A stretch of 64,000 bases of DNA from positions 124,001 through 188,000 of the forward strand of contig CANNCP010000004.1 in NCBI GenBank assembly GCA_947503145.1. Reading direction: 5' to 3'. Positions within the stretch are counted from its first letter, which is position 1; the number at the start of each line of letters is the position of its first letter. Below are positions 8,686 to 16,957 of this stretch, piece after piece. Below the pieces are notes generated by a model, which saw only the letters and a list, made by a program, of their open reading frames with translations, had not been told where the DNA came from and ran no database searches. Source of the DNA: an uncultured Roseovarius sp. (GTDB lineage: Bacteria > Pseudomonadota > Alphaproteobacteria > Rhodobacterales > Rhodobacteraceae). The position numbers and the translations under genes were made by a program.

Positions 8686-9685
8686 ACGCTGGCTGTCGGC
8701 CGCGCTGGCAGCCCTCTGCGGCACCCTGTCCCCGGCCCATGCACTGGATCTGGAACTGCCCGGCAATGGCACGCTATCACGCGAGGTGGTGCGCGATCCG
8801 GACACCTACCGGCTGCCGATCGGGCCGTGGGCCGACGGCGTGCTACCGATTCTCGACGTGTCCGGCCGCGTCGTCCAGCAGGCCTGGCGGATCGACGTAA
8901 AGGGCCTCACGACGTTGCAGATCATGCGCCCGCTCGCCGAACAGCTGGAGGCGGCAGGGTTCGACACCTTGCTGCGCTGCTCCGGGCGGTCCTGCGGCGG
9001 GTTCGATTTCCGGTTCGGCACGCGAGTGCTGCCCGCGCCGGACATGTTCGTCGATCTCTTCGACTACCGCTTCTTGTCGGCGCGCGCATCAGCGGCGCAG
9101 GGACCGGAATATGTGACGCTGCTCATCAGCCGCTCGTCCAACTCTGCCTATGTCCAGATCACCCATGTGGGCAGCGATGGCAGCGCCCAACCCACTGTAT
9201 CGCCGAACCCGGACGCGCGCCCCGTCGCCCGGCCCGGCACAGGTCAGGGCACAGTACACCCCCCTGATACGGGCAACGCGGATCACCCTGAATCGACCGC
9301 CGCCAACCAGCCGATTGTCAGCACGCTGGCCACGCAGGGCTATGTGATCCTGCGTGATCTGGAATTCGAAACCGGCTCTGCCGCGTTGGGGTCCGGCTCC
9401 TTCGCGTCGGTCGCCGCTCTCGCGGCCTATCTCACATCCGACCCCACGCGGCGCGTCGCGCTGGTCGGGCATACCGATACCGTCGGTGGTCTGGACAGCA
9501 ACATCGCGCTGTCACGCCGCCGCGCGACCTCGGTTCTGGAACGGCTGGTCGAGGTCTACGGCGTGCCACGCGCGCAACTCGAAGCCCAGGGAATGGGATA
9601 CCTGTCACCGATCGCACCGAACCTCACGCAGGAAGGACGCGAAGCCAACCGCCGGGTAGAGGCAGTCCTGCTCAACAGCGAATGA
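8669..9685 (+). CDS. OmpA-family C-terminal domain protein
   Basis: The 338-aa precursor has a Sec signal peptide ending near AHALDLE (residues 24-27) and an uncharacterised N-terminal periplasmic domain with a Cys pair (RCSGRSCGG). A Pro/Thr-rich linker follows at about residues 175-215. The C-terminal OmpA peptidoglycan-binding domain covers about residues 228-338, with GHTDTVGG and NIALSRRRATSV. It probably tethers the envelope to peptidoglycan. The start overlaps the upstream AhpD-fold gene by 17 bases. It converges on the carbamoyltransferase. Confidence 0.88.
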   Translation: MAPRARRWLSAALAALCGTLSPAHALDLELPGNGTLSREVVRDPDTYRLPIGPWADGVLPILDVSGRVVQQAWRIDVKGLTTLQIMRPLAEQLEAAGFDTLLRCSGRSCGGFDFRFGTRVLPAPDMFVDLFDYRFLSARASAAQGPEYVTLLISRSSNSAYVQITHVGSDGSAQPTVSPNPDARPVARPGTGQGTVHPPDTGNADHPESTAANQPIVSTLATQGYVILRDLEFETGSAALGSGSFASVAALAAYLTSDPTRRVALVGHTDTVGGLDSNIALSRRRATSVLERLVEVYGVPRAQLEAQGMGYLSPIAPNLTQEGREANRRVEAVLLNSE

Positions 9686-9816
9686 CCTCTGCCAATCTGG
9701 TGAAGGGCGCCTGCATCCTGGCGAGCGGAACAGTTGTAGTGCAGGCACCGCCGGACTTGGGACGATCCATGTCGATCCGCTGGCAGTCAGGCGCCTGCCC
9801 AATTCGCGCCCCGATG

Positions 9817-11652
9817 TCAGTCCAGCTCGTACCGGTTCTTGTAGTCGGTTTTCAGCGCCTCGGGCTGGTCGGGTTTGCGTAATACGCAATTGCCGACCAC
9901 CAACATGTCCATCTCGGTGCCCATGAAGCAGTGGAACGCGTCCTCTGGCGTGCAGACGATCGGCTCGCCGCGCACGTTGAACGACGTGTTCACCACCATC
10001 GGACAACCACTGCGCGCCGCAAAGGCCGAAATCACATCGTGATAGGCCGGGTTGGTGTCCTTGTGCACCGTCTGCAACCGCGCGGAATAGTCCACATGGG
10101 TGATCGCGGGCACCTCTGAGCGGCGCACGTTCAGCTTATCAATACCAAACAGCGCCTTTTGCGCGTCAGTCATCGCGACGCGCTTTTCCTCGACTACGTC
10201 AGCAACCAGCAGCATGTAGGGGCTGTCGCCCTCGTGCTGGAACCAGTCCGAAACGCTTTCCGCCAGCACCGACGGCGCGAAGGGGCGAAAGCTCTCGCGG
10301 TATTTGACCTTGAGGTTGAGCAGTTTCTGCGTCTTGTCAGACCTTGGATCGCCCAGGATCGACCGCCCGCCCAGCGCGCGCGGGCCGAATTCCATCCGAC
10401 CCTGGAACCAGCCAACCGCGCCCTCGTCCGCCAGACAATCGGCGGCAGCGGCGATCATGCCGTCATAATCCAGCACCTCATAAACTGCGTTGCAGGATTT
10501 CAGCGCCTCCTCGATCTGGGTCTGTTCGAAGGCGGGGCCGAGATATGAGCCTTTCATCGCATCGCGCTTTTGCACCTTGCGCGGCTTTTCCATCTCGTGA
10601 TGCCACATCGCCTGCGCCGCGCCCAGCGCACCGCCCGCATCACCCGAGGCCGGCTGAATCCAGATATTTTCAAACGCGCCATCACGGTGTACCTTGCCGT
10701 TGGCCACGCAATTGAGCGCAACACCGCCCGCCAGGCAGAGGTTCGGGATGCCGTATTCCGCCGCCAGCGCTCGCGTCAGGCGCAGCACTGCCTCTTCGGT
10801 CACGCTCTGGACCGAGGCTGCAATATCCATGTGGAACTGGGTCAGATCCTCGCTCTCGGGTTTGCGCACGGGCTGGCCAAAGAGGGCCGCGAACTTGTCG
10901 TTCGTCATCGTGAGACCGGTCGCGTAGTCAAAATAGCTCTGATCGAGATGGAAAGAGCCGTCTTCCTTCAGGTCCACCACCTTGTCCAGGATCAGGTCAT
11001 GGTATTTGGGTGTGCCGTAGGGGGCCAGGCCCATCACCTTGTATTCACCGCTGTTGACCCTGAACCCGGTGTAATAGGTGAATGCCGAATACAGCAGACC
11101 CAGCGAGTGCGGGAAATGCATTTCCTTCTCGATGGTCAGCGTGTGACCGCGCCCGATGGCGACCGAGGACGTGGCCCATTCGCCCACCCCGTCCAGCGTC
11201 AGCACCACCGCCTCTTCAAACGGCGAAGGATAGAAGGCCGATGCGGCGTGGCTGAAATGGTGCTCGCTGAATTGCAGTTGGTCGGGCGAGAACTTCTTGT
11301 GCTGCTTGCGAAACTCCTTGACTAGAAAATCCTTCAGAAACAGCTTTTCGCGCAGCCAGACCGGCATCGCGAGCCGGAACGATGAAAAACCGCGCGGCGC
11401 GCGCGCCAGATAGGTTTCCAGCAGCCGTTCGAATTTCAGCAACGGCTTGTCGTAGAACACAACGTGATCCACTTGATCAAAGCGCGCCCCGGCCTCTTCC
11501 AGTACGTAAGCAATCGCGTGCTCGGGAAAGCGCGGATCGTGCTTGCGCCGGGTAAAACGCTCTTCCTGTGCTGCCGCGACGATCTCTCCGTCGCGCAACA
11601 GCGCGGCGGCGCTGTCGTGATAAAGCGCCGAAATGCCCAGAATCAGCGTCAT
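9817..11652 (-). CDS. NodU/CmcH/TobZ-family carbamoyltransferase
   Basis: The 611-aa product resembles O-carbamoyltransferases that move a carbamoyl group from carbamoyl phosphate (via carbamoyl-AMP) to a hydroxyl. The N-terminal Kae1-like domain has GISALYHDSAAAL, the His pair in EHHFSHAASAFYPS, and LTLDGVGEW. The C-terminal YrdC-like part has RMEFGPRALGGRSILGDPR and NTSFNVRGEPIV. I start at ATG 11652, giving MTLILGIS. Two small membrane-protein genes lie directly upstream on the same strand, 1 and 9 bases apart. No acceptor sugar or natural-product gene is nearby, so the substrate is unknown. Confidence 0.9.
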   Translation of the reverse strand: MTLILGISALYHDSAAALLRDGEIVAAAQEERFTRRKHDPRFPEHAIAYVLEEAGARFDQVDHVVFYDKPLLKFERLLETYLARAPRGFSSFRLAMPVWLREKLFLKDFLVKEFRKQHKKFSPDQLQFSEHHFSHAASAFYPSPFEEAVVLTLDGVGEWATSSVAIGRGHTLTIEKEMHFPHSLGLLYSAFTYYTGFRVNSGEYKVMGLAPYGTPKYHDLILDKVVDLKEDGSFHLDQSYFDYATGLTMTNDKFAALFGQPVRKPESEDLTQFHMDIAASVQSVTEEAVLRLTRALAAEYGIPNLCLAGGVALNCVANGKVHRDGAFENIWIQPASGDAGGALGAAQAMWHHEMEKPRKVQKRDAMKGSYLGPAFEQTQIEEALKSCNAVYEVLDYDGMIAAAADCLADEGAVGWFQGRMEFGPRALGGRSILGDPRSDKTQKLLNLKVKYRESFRPFAPSVLAESVSDWFQHEGDSPYMLLVADVVEEKRVAMTDAQKALFGIDKLNVRRSEVPAITHVDYSARLQTVHKDTNPAYHDVISAFAARSGCPMVVNTSFNVRGEPIVCTPEDAFHCFMGTEMDMLVVGNCVLRKPDQPEALKTDYKNRYELD

Positions 11653-11653
11653 A

Positions 11654-11806
11654 TCAGAAGATCGTGTAGATGAAGGGCGCGATGGCAGACCCCTGCGCCA
11701 GCACAATCAGGACGCCAAAGAGGCCCAGCACGATCAGGATCGGCAGCAGCCAGAATTTCTTGCGCACCCTCATGAAAGCCCACAATTCGGAAACAAGTGA
11801 AATCAT
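11654..11806 (-). CDS. DUF5989-like 50-aa membrane protein
   Basis: This very short gene encodes 50 residues: an amphipathic N-terminus with ELWAFMRVRKKFW, one transmembrane helix (LLPILIVLGLFGVLIVLA) and the tail QGSAIAPFIYTIF. That tail is the hallmark of DUF5989, a family found beside SxtJ and NodU-type carbamoyltransferases. It starts at ATG 11806 and stops one base before the carbamoyltransferase ATG. It probably holds the enzyme at the membrane, which is inference from the conserved trio. Confidence 0.85.
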   Translation of the reverse strand: MISLVSELWAFMRVRKKFWLLPILIVLGLFGVLIVLAQGSAIAPFIYTIF

Positions 11807-11815
11807 GATCAGACC

Positions 11816-12214
11816 CTAGAATTGACGTTTGAAGGATTGCAGCGGTGTATCGCGGGGAATCCAGTAGGATCTGGCCACCGGATCAGGCGTCGGAGCCAGC
11901 GGATTGCGCCCCAGCCACTGACGCACCAGACCAAAGGGCGTGATCACCACCAGAAACACCAGCATCATGACGATGGGCGCAACGATGGCCCCCAGCAGCA
12001 TGCCGAACTTGAACCAGATCTTGTTCGGCAGGATCAGCCAGCGTGGCCGCAGAAGGCCAATCGCGAGGATGATCGCCGCGACCGCCAGCGCCCAGAGGCG
12101 GATGTCATTGCCATGCCAGAGCGGGAAAAGCGCAATGATCGTAAAGACGGCCGCGAAAACATAGGCAAAGCCGCGTTCCGATCCCATCTTGACGTCGATA
12201 TTGGAATTATCCAT
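11816..12214 (-). CDS. SxtJ-like membrane protein
   Basis: This 132-aa integral membrane protein has an N-terminal cytosolic stretch, then three or four hydrophobic helices (FAYVFAAVFTIIALFPLW; LWALAVAAIILAIGLL; KFGMLLGAIVAPIVMMLVFLVVITPFGLV). The C-terminal LGRNPLAPTPDPVARSYW is typical of SxtJ, a protein of unknown function named in the saxitoxin cluster. It heads the three-gene minus-strand operon, 9 bases before the DUF5989-like gene. Biochemical function is not known. Confidence 0.82.
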   Translation of the reverse strand: MDNSNIDVKMGSERGFAYVFAAVFTIIALFPLWHGNDIRLWALAVAAIILAIGLLRPRWLILPNKIWFKFGMLLGAIVAPIVMMLVFLVVITPFGLVRQWLGRNPLAPTPDPVARSYWIPRDTPLQSFKRQF

Positions 12215-12313
12215 CTGGTATCGCCATCCCAGCTCCGCCCCGCCTCGTTTATAGAACGGGTCTTGCGCGAAAATAAAGTATTGGAATCACACAGAGCAAC
12301 AAGTGTGGCCGAG

Positions 12314-12547
12314 TTACCGTCTCAACGCTCTCTGCAAAGCCTCAAAGATCAATGCATTACCTGCTTTTGCGGTAATGTATATCTCCTTTTGCACAAAGAG
12401 AGTTTCATGCCAGTCAGGCCCAGCCACCTGTGCTGTACGAAAGTCGGGAAAGAGATCAACCAGCCCAGCCCGGGCAATACGTGTGTAAATGATCCGGCCA
12501 CCGCGTATGAATACTGGTCCGAAAATCGCGAAGGAATACGGACAACG
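12314..12547 (-). pseudogene. 78-codon open frame without a usable start; possible gene remnant
   Basis: Between SxtJ and the first yeeE, the minus strand has a frame open from a TGA at 12548-12550 to a TAA at 12314-12316. Its conceptual product contains RIIYTRIARAGLVDLFPDF, then GPDWHETLFVQKEIYITAKA and FEALQRALRR. Composition is protein-like, but no ATG, GTG or TTG occurs until past its middle. I read it as the C-terminal end of a decayed gene, possibly a transcription regulator, though I do not recognise the family. The rest of 12215-12569 holds a CATTACC/GGTAATG inverted repeat (12355-12377) and no other gene. Confidence 0.35.
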
Positions 12548-12569
12548 TCAGAGATGCCGACCAGCCCGC

Positions 12570-13625
12570 TCACGATGCCGACGAAAAACCCTCGATCAAC
12601 TGGCGCAGGCCGATCATGGCGCCGACAAAGATCGCACCAAGCGTCAGCGGCGCCCCCAGCGCCAGCACCGACATCGCCGAGATCCCCTGCCCGATGGTGC
12701 AGCCCAGCGCCAGAACCGCGCCGAACCCCATCAGGATTGCGCCGAGGAACTGCCGTTTCAGCTCTCTGGGGTCTTCGCAGGCCTCCCACCGGAAATGGCC
12801 CTTGATCAGGCTGCCGACAAAGGCACCGGCCAGCACACCTGCAACCGAGCCGATGCCAAAGCTGATTCCGCCGCCGCTGGAGGTCATCACGAAGAGCATG
12901 GTTTCGCCCAGCGGCGCAGTGAACGTATGGCTGACCACCGCCTGCCCGCTGAACCCGTTATCGGCCACCCATTGCGTGCCGATCCAGCCCACCGCGACAG
13001 CGACCGCAACAACGCCCCCCCACAAGAGCGCCGCGCGCTCGGCCAGAAAGCCACGCGACCAGAGCGCCACCAGTGTGAACGCTGCGCAAATCGCCAGCCC
13101 CACCACGATCCCGGCGATACCGCCGCCCGGCACGATCAGATCGGGATAGCTGCGCGCGGCGGTGTGCAGGGTTGTGGCATCGACCAGTGCCACGCGTAAC
13201 CGTGCCAATGGCCCCGACAACGCCACATATGCCGCAATGCCCATCACCAGTACGATCACGAAAGACCGCAGGTCACCGCCCCCTGCCCGCGCCAGAGCGC
13301 CAAACCCACAATTGCCCGCCAATGACATGCCGTAACCAAAGAGCAACCCGCCGACGATATGCGCCAGTGGCGAGAACGGCTCCTGCTGGTAGATTGTCTG
13401 CCCCGGATCAAGAAGGCCGATCAGGGCCGCGAGAAAAGACAGTACGCCCGCCAGACCGATTGCCAGCGCCCACATGCGCAGCCGGGTATCACTGCCCTGA
13501 TAGAGATAATCCTCGATCGCACCGAGGGTACAGAACCGGCCCAGCCGGGCCGCCAACCCCAGAAGCCCACCACCCGCAAATCCGACAATCGCCACGAGCC
13601 AAGCGTCAGGTAAGCTCTCGAACAT
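12570..13625 (-). CDS. YeeE/YedE-type thiosulfate/sulfur-compound transporter (copy 1)
   Basis: The 351-aa membrane protein belongs to the YeeE/YedE (TsuA) family, whose studied member carries thiosulfate across the inner membrane through a relay of conserved cysteines. All three are present: Cys32 (RFCTLGAIE), Cys106 (GNCGFGALARAGGGDLR) and Cys309 (LGCTIGQGISAMS). About nine to ten hydrophobic segments are visible. I start at ATG 13625 (MFESLPD). It follows soxR by 26 bases, so it is probably coexpressed with it. Substrate (thiosulfate, sulfite or sulfide) is inferred from context. Confidence 0.88.
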   Translation of the reverse strand: MFESLPDAWLVAIVGFAGGGLLGLAARLGRFCTLGAIEDYLYQGSDTRLRMWALAIGLAGVLSFLAALIGLLDPGQTIYQQEPFSPLAHIVGGLLFGYGMSLAGNCGFGALARAGGGDLRSFVIVLVMGIAAYVALSGPLARLRVALVDATTLHTAARSYPDLIVPGGGIAGIVVGLAICAAFTLVALWSRGFLAERAALLWGGVVAVAVAVGWIGTQWVADNGFSGQAVVSHTFTAPLGETMLFVMTSSGGGISFGIGSVAGVLAGAFVGSLIKGHFRWEACEDPRELKRQFLGAILMGFGAVLALGCTIGQGISAMSVLALGAPLTLGAIFVGAMIGLRQLIEGFSSAS

Positions 13626-13651
13626 GGCTTGGCCCTCCCCCCGGAACGTCG

Positions 13652-13987
13652 TTAACTGTCCTTGCAAAAGAGATCGTAGACGACCTCCAGAATTTGAACC
13701 GCGCGGCGATCGGCCAGGCTGTAATAGATAATCTTGCCTTCGCGGCGCGGCGTGACCAACCCTTCGCTGCGCAGGCGCGACAGCTGTTGCGATACCGCCG
13801 CCTGACGGGCCGACAGCAACCTCTCCAGTTCGGTCACGGATTTTTCGCCGGTGGCGAGGTGGCACAGGATCATCAGCCGCCCTTCGTGACTGATCGCCTT
13901 GAGGAACCTGGACGCTTCGCACGCGCTGCGCATCATCCGATCAATCTCGGCTTCGGACAAATCATCTGTGATGACAGGCAGGTTCAT
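13652..13987 (-). CDS. soxR: ArsR-family sulfur-responsive repressor SoxR
   Basis: This 111-aa winged-helix ArsR/SmtB protein resembles Paracoccus SoxR and BigR, which repress sulfur-oxidation genes until reactive sulfur links two cysteines. The recognition helix lies around RQAAVSQQLSRLRSEGLV (residues 61-78), with the wing at RREGKIIYY. Cys42 (MILCHL) and Cys108 (LFCKDS) match the spacing of the BigR persulfide sensor; Cys23 is extra. I start at ATG 13987. It lies between soxS and yeeE copy 1, all on the minus strand. Confidence 0.92.
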   Translation of the reverse strand: MNLPVITDDLSEAEIDRMMRSACEASRFLKAISHEGRLMILCHLATGEKSVTELERLLSARQAAVSQQLSRLRSEGLVTPRREGKIIYYSLADRRAVQILEVVYDLFCKDS

Positions 13988-14099
13988 GTTCGGTGTTTTC
14001 CAAAGTCTGTGGAGCACGGGATGATAGGCCGCGGGACCGAATGGCGCAATTCGGCGCGGGTCAAATTTGCAAGACCGGGACATTTGCCCCACGCCCGGC

Positions 14100-14471
14100 T
14101 CATTGGGTTACCGCCGCTGCGATGTCGTGGGCGTCCAGCAGGCGCCCCAGCAGAAACCAGAAGAATTCGTCGCCGTTATAGCCTTCCATGCGGCCCAGTT
14201 CCTGCCCGTCTTCGACCAGCACGAATGTCGGGGTAAACACTGGTTGCGAGGTAAAGGTGATATCTTCGGGCAGATCGCGCAGATCGACCCGGCGCAGTGG
14301 TGCGCGGCGGCCTTCATCGGTCTGCGGGTAGATCGCCGACAGCTCGGCATCCCAGCGCTCGCACCAGTGACACCCCGCCTGCTCTACCATCACCAGATCT
14401 GCCGCGTTGAGCGGCAGCACTGCACCCAGCGACATCGCACATGCGGCAACAGCCCTTAATGCCCAATTCAT
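14100..14471 (-). CDS. soxS: periplasmic thioredoxin-fold protein SoxS
   Basis: The 123-aa precursor has a Sec signal peptide (WALRAVAACAMSLGAVLPLNAA) and a thioredoxin-like active site CHWC at residues 34-37, followed by DLPEDI and TPTFVLVEDGQELGR. In Paracoccus, SoxS is a periplasmic thiol-disulfide protein that reactivates SoxYZ. I start at ATG 14471; the upstream extension would remove the signal peptide from the N-terminus. It is divergent from soxV across a 79-base gap that holds a candidate SoxR site. Confidence 0.9.
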   Translation of the reverse strand: MNWALRAVAACAMSLGAVLPLNAADLVMVEQAGCHWCERWDAELSAIYPQTDEGRRAPLRRVDLRDLPEDITFTSQPVFTPTFVLVEDGQELGRMEGYNGDEFFWFLLGRLLDAHDIAAAVTQ

Positions 14472-14497
14472 GTCGGCTCCTGTTGACGCTGCGTTTA

Positions 14498-14524
14498 AAT
14501 ATAGAATAACTTGAATGTATAACC
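14498..14524. promoter_or_regulatory. candidate SoxR operator in the soxS-soxV gap
   Basis: The AT-rich run AATATAGAATAAC is followed by TTGAATGTAT. The right half TGAATNTAT and the central ATAAC match the elements at 15904-15927 and 29051-29076, while the left half is degenerate. Placed between divergent soxS and soxV, it could control both. Binding is inferred. Confidence 0.5.
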
Positions 14525-14550
14525 TGATCAAGTGCCGGGAGGGCAGCCAG

Positions 14551-15288
14551 ATGCTAGACGTCAGTTTCTTTGGGGCCATCCTGGGCGGTCTGATCGTATT
14601 TTTCTCGCCCTGCGTGCTGCCGATCGTGCCCTTTTACCTCAGCTACATGGCCGGCGCGTCCATATCCGAAATCAGCGAGGACGGCGCATTGGCACCGGGC
14701 GTGCGCAGGCGGGCCTTTCTGGCCTCGATCATGTTCTCGCTGGGGATCGTCACCGTTTTCGTATTGCTGGGTGCGGCGGCATGGGGGCTTAGCCAGGCGT
14801 TTCGCGGCGTGCAGACCGAATTCCGGCTGGCGGCGGCGCTGATTGTCTTTGTCATGGGGCTGCATTTTCTGGGCGTGCTGCATATCGGCTTTCTCAACCG
14901 GGTGTTTCAGCTCGATGCCGGCGAGACCAAAGGCATGTCGGTGCTGGGCGCCTATGTAGTGGGCTTTGCCTTTGCTGCGGGCTGGACGCCCTGCGTCGGT
15001 GGGGTGCTGACAGCGGTGATCTTTACCGCCAGCACCGAATCGACCGCATTGCAAGGACTGTGGCTGCTGCTGGTCTTTGGGGCGGCGATGACCGCGCCTT
15101 TCGTGATTGCGTCACTCTTTATCGGGCCGTTCCTGCGGTTTGCCGCGCGGTTCCGCAGGCACCTGCCCAAGGTGGAAAAGGCGATGGGCCTGCTGCTGAT
15201 CGTCTTTGCGATCCTCATCGCCACCGATAGTGTAAACTACATTGCGCAATGGATGCTGGAGACATTCCCGGCCTTCCAGAACATTTGA
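14551..15288 (+). CDS. soxV: CcdA-type thiol electron transporter SoxV
   Basis: The 245-aa inner-membrane protein of the CcdA/DsbD-beta family carries reducing equivalents from cytosolic thioredoxin to the periplasm. Six hydrophobic helices are visible, with the two redox cysteines at Cys21 (FFSPCVLPIVP) and Cys148 (GWTPCVGGVLTA). The start at ATG 14551 is preceded by GGGAGGGCAG. In Paracoccus SoxV reduces SoxW and is needed for thiosulfate oxidation. It opens the plus-strand sox operon and lies 15 bases before soxW. Confidence 0.94.
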   Translation: MLDVSFFGAILGGLIVFFSPCVLPIVPFYLSYMAGASISEISEDGALAPGVRRRAFLASIMFSLGIVTVFVLLGAAAWGLSQAFRGVQTEFRLAAALIVFVMGLHFLGVLHIGFLNRVFQLDAGETKGMSVLGAYVVGFAFAAGWTPCVGGVLTAVIFTASTESTALQGLWLLLVFGAAMTAPFVIASLFIGPFLRFAARFRRHLPKVEKAMGLLLIVFAILIATDSVNYIAQWMLETFPAFQNI

Positions 15289-15303
15289 CGAGGGAGAGAT
15301 ACC

Positions 15304-15882
15304 ATGAAACGACTGCTGGCATTCCTGACCGCCGCCCTGTTGACCCTGCCCGCCTTTGCGGCCGAAATGGGCGATGACGGCCTGCACAAGACCGATTGGA
15401 TGCGCGACACGTTCAAGGATCTGCGCGAAGATCTGGCGGACGCAAATGCAGAAGGCAAGCGGTTGGCGGTAATCGTCGAACAGCGTGGCTGCGTCTACTG
15501 CAGGCAAATGCACGAAGAAGTATTCCCCCGCCCGGAGATCGCAGATTACATTCGTGAGAATTACTTTATCGTGCAGATCAACCTGCACGGCGATACCGAG
15601 GTGACGGATTTAGACGGCGAAGTGCTGAGTGAAAAAGCCGCCGCGCGCAAGTGGGGGCTGCTCTTTACCCCATCAATCCTGTTCCTTGCCGAAGAGGTTG
15701 AGGATGACAAAAGCGCCGCCCAGGCAGCGGTCGCGCTGATGCCGGGGGCTTTTGGTCCCGGGACCACTCTGGACATGTTCACATGGGTAAATGAAAAGCG
15801 TTATACACTTGATAACGGAGAAGATTTCCAACGTTATCATGCGCGGCGAATTCAAGAGCGCAACGACGGCTCGACCGACTGA
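15304..15882 (+). CDS. soxW: periplasmic thioredoxin SoxW
   Basis: This 192-aa thioredoxin-fold protein has a Sec signal peptide cleaved around FAAEM (residues 18-22) and an active site CVYC at residues 63-66. It also has the cis-Pro region LLFTPSILFL. It probably receives electrons from SoxV, encoded just upstream. The RBS GAGGGAGA precedes the ATG. Compared with SoxS it is longer and has a charged C-terminus. Thus two thioredoxin-like proteins serve this cluster. Confidence 0.92.
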   Translation: MKRLLAFLTAALLTLPAFAAEMGDDGLHKTDWMRDTFKDLREDLADANAEGKRLAVIVEQRGCVYCRQMHEEVFPRPEIADYIRENYFIVQINLHGDTEVTDLDGEVLSEKAAARKWGLLFTPSILFLAEEVEDDKSAAQAAVALMPGAFGPGTTLDMFTWVNEKRYTLDNGEDFQRYHARRIQERNDGSTD

Positions 15883-15903
15883 AGGCGCACGCGGCGCTAA
15901 AAG

Positions 15904-15927
15904 ATAAATTCATAACTATGAATTTAT
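15904..15927. promoter_or_regulatory. perfect palindrome ahead of soxX; likely SoxR operator
   Basis: Ten-base arms ATAAATTCAT and ATGAATTTAT flank the spacer AACT without mismatch. The element lies in the soxW-soxX gap, 74 bases before the soxX ATG. AT-rich palindromes of this kind are the sites of BigR/SoxR-type repressors, and related sequences occur in two other sox gaps here. Confidence 0.7.
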
Positions 15928-16000
15928 AGTTGATCACGCCACCCGCCCTGCCCTAGGGTAGATGACAAACAAGACACCGAAATGTGTTACGGGAGGACGC

Positions 16001-16474
16001 ATGAAAAAATCCATTCTAGCTGCGATGGCGCTGGCGCTGTCAGCCGGGGGGCTCGCAGCAAACGAGGTCACCCCGAGCCAGGTGAAATTCGAAGATGGCG
16101 CTGTGGCGACGTCACTGACCGGTGTTGCCGGTGATCCTGCCGAGGGGCGCAAGATCGTCGGCAATAAGGGTCTGGGCAACTGCATCGCCTGCCATATCGT
16201 CTCGGATCTGGCCGATGTGCCGTTCCAGGGCGAAATCGGCCCGCCGCTTGACGGTGCGGGCGACCGTTGGAGCGAGGCCGATCTACGCGGCATCGTGTCC
16301 AACGCCAAGATGATGTTCGACGGCTCGATGATGCCGTCCTTCTACAAGACCGAAGGCTTTATCCGTCCGGGCAAGGCCTACACCGGCAAGGCAGCCGACG
16401 ACACGTTCGGGCCGCTTCTGACGGCTCAGCAGATCGAGAATGTCGTGGCCTACCTGGTCACGCTCAAGGAATGA
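16001..16474 (+). CDS. soxX: sulfur-oxidation cytochrome c SoxX
   Basis: SoxX is the small monoheme subunit of SoxXA, which attaches thiosulfate to the SoxY cysteine. The 157-aa precursor has a Sec signal peptide (residues 1-20), a heme motif CIACH at 61-65, and a likely axial Met in DGSMMPSFYK. The start ATG at 16001 has GGGAGGAC upstream and gives a clean signal peptide; a longer frame begins at 15962 but is not supported. It opens the soxXYZA block. Confidence 0.95.
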   Translation: MKKSILAAMALALSAGGLAANEVTPSQVKFEDGAVATSLTGVAGDPAEGRKIVGNKGLGNCIACHIVSDLADVPFQGEIGPPLDGAGDRWSEADLRGIVSNAKMMFDGSMMPSFYKTEGFIRPGKAYTGKAADDTFGPLLTAQQIENVVAYLVTLKE

Positions 16475-16514
16475 CCGGCCTGCAACACCGGGTTCAAGTT
16501 CAGGAGATGAAAAT

Positions 16515-16934
16515 ATGGAACTGACACGACGCAACGCGATGATCCTCGGGGCCGGGGCCATCGTCGCCAGCGGTCTGCCGCTGGCTGTCGCCGCCGCTTC
16601 TGGGGACGAACAGATCGCGGCCTTTACGGGCGGTGCCGAGATCGGCACCGAGGGCGTCACCCTGACCGCGCCCGAAATCGCGGAAAACGGCAACACCGTG
16701 CCGATCGAGGTGTCCGCCCCTGGCGCCACCGCGATCATGGTACTGGCGCTCGGCAACCCCACGCCGCCGGTCGCCACGTTCAATTTCGGCCCGCTCGCGG
16801 CAACGCAAGCCGCCTCAACGCGCATCCGCCTGGCGGGCACGCAGGATGTGGTGGCAATCGCCAAGCTGGCAGACGGCTCATTCGTCCGCGCAACAAGCAC
16901 GGTCAAGGTCACAATCGGCGGCTGCGGCGGCTGA
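16515..16934 (+). CDS. soxY: sulfur-carrier subunit SoxY
   Basis: SoxY carries sulfur intermediates on a C-terminal cysteine while SoxXA, SoxB and SoxCD act on them. The 139-aa precursor has an N-terminal twin-arginine-type signal (TRRNAMILGAGAI) and ends exactly in GGCGG, with the carrier Cys at 137. The start at ATG 16515 follows CAGGAGATG. It lies 40 bases after soxX and 23 before soxZ. Confidence 0.96.
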   Translation: MELTRRNAMILGAGAIVASGLPLAVAAASGDEQIAAFTGGAEIGTEGVTLTAPEIAENGNTVPIEVSAPGATAIMVLALGNPTPPVATFNFGPLAATQAASTRIRLAGTQDVVAIAKLADGSFVRATSTVKVTIGGCGG

Positions 16935-16957
16935 TCAGGTTCAAGGAGAATTAACAG

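Noticed and set aside
11822-12805. 327-codon plus-strand open frame
   Set aside because: It runs antisense to SxtJ, the remnant frame and the first yeeE. Its product is Arg/Pro/Gln-rich with no motif, a typical high-GC shadow.
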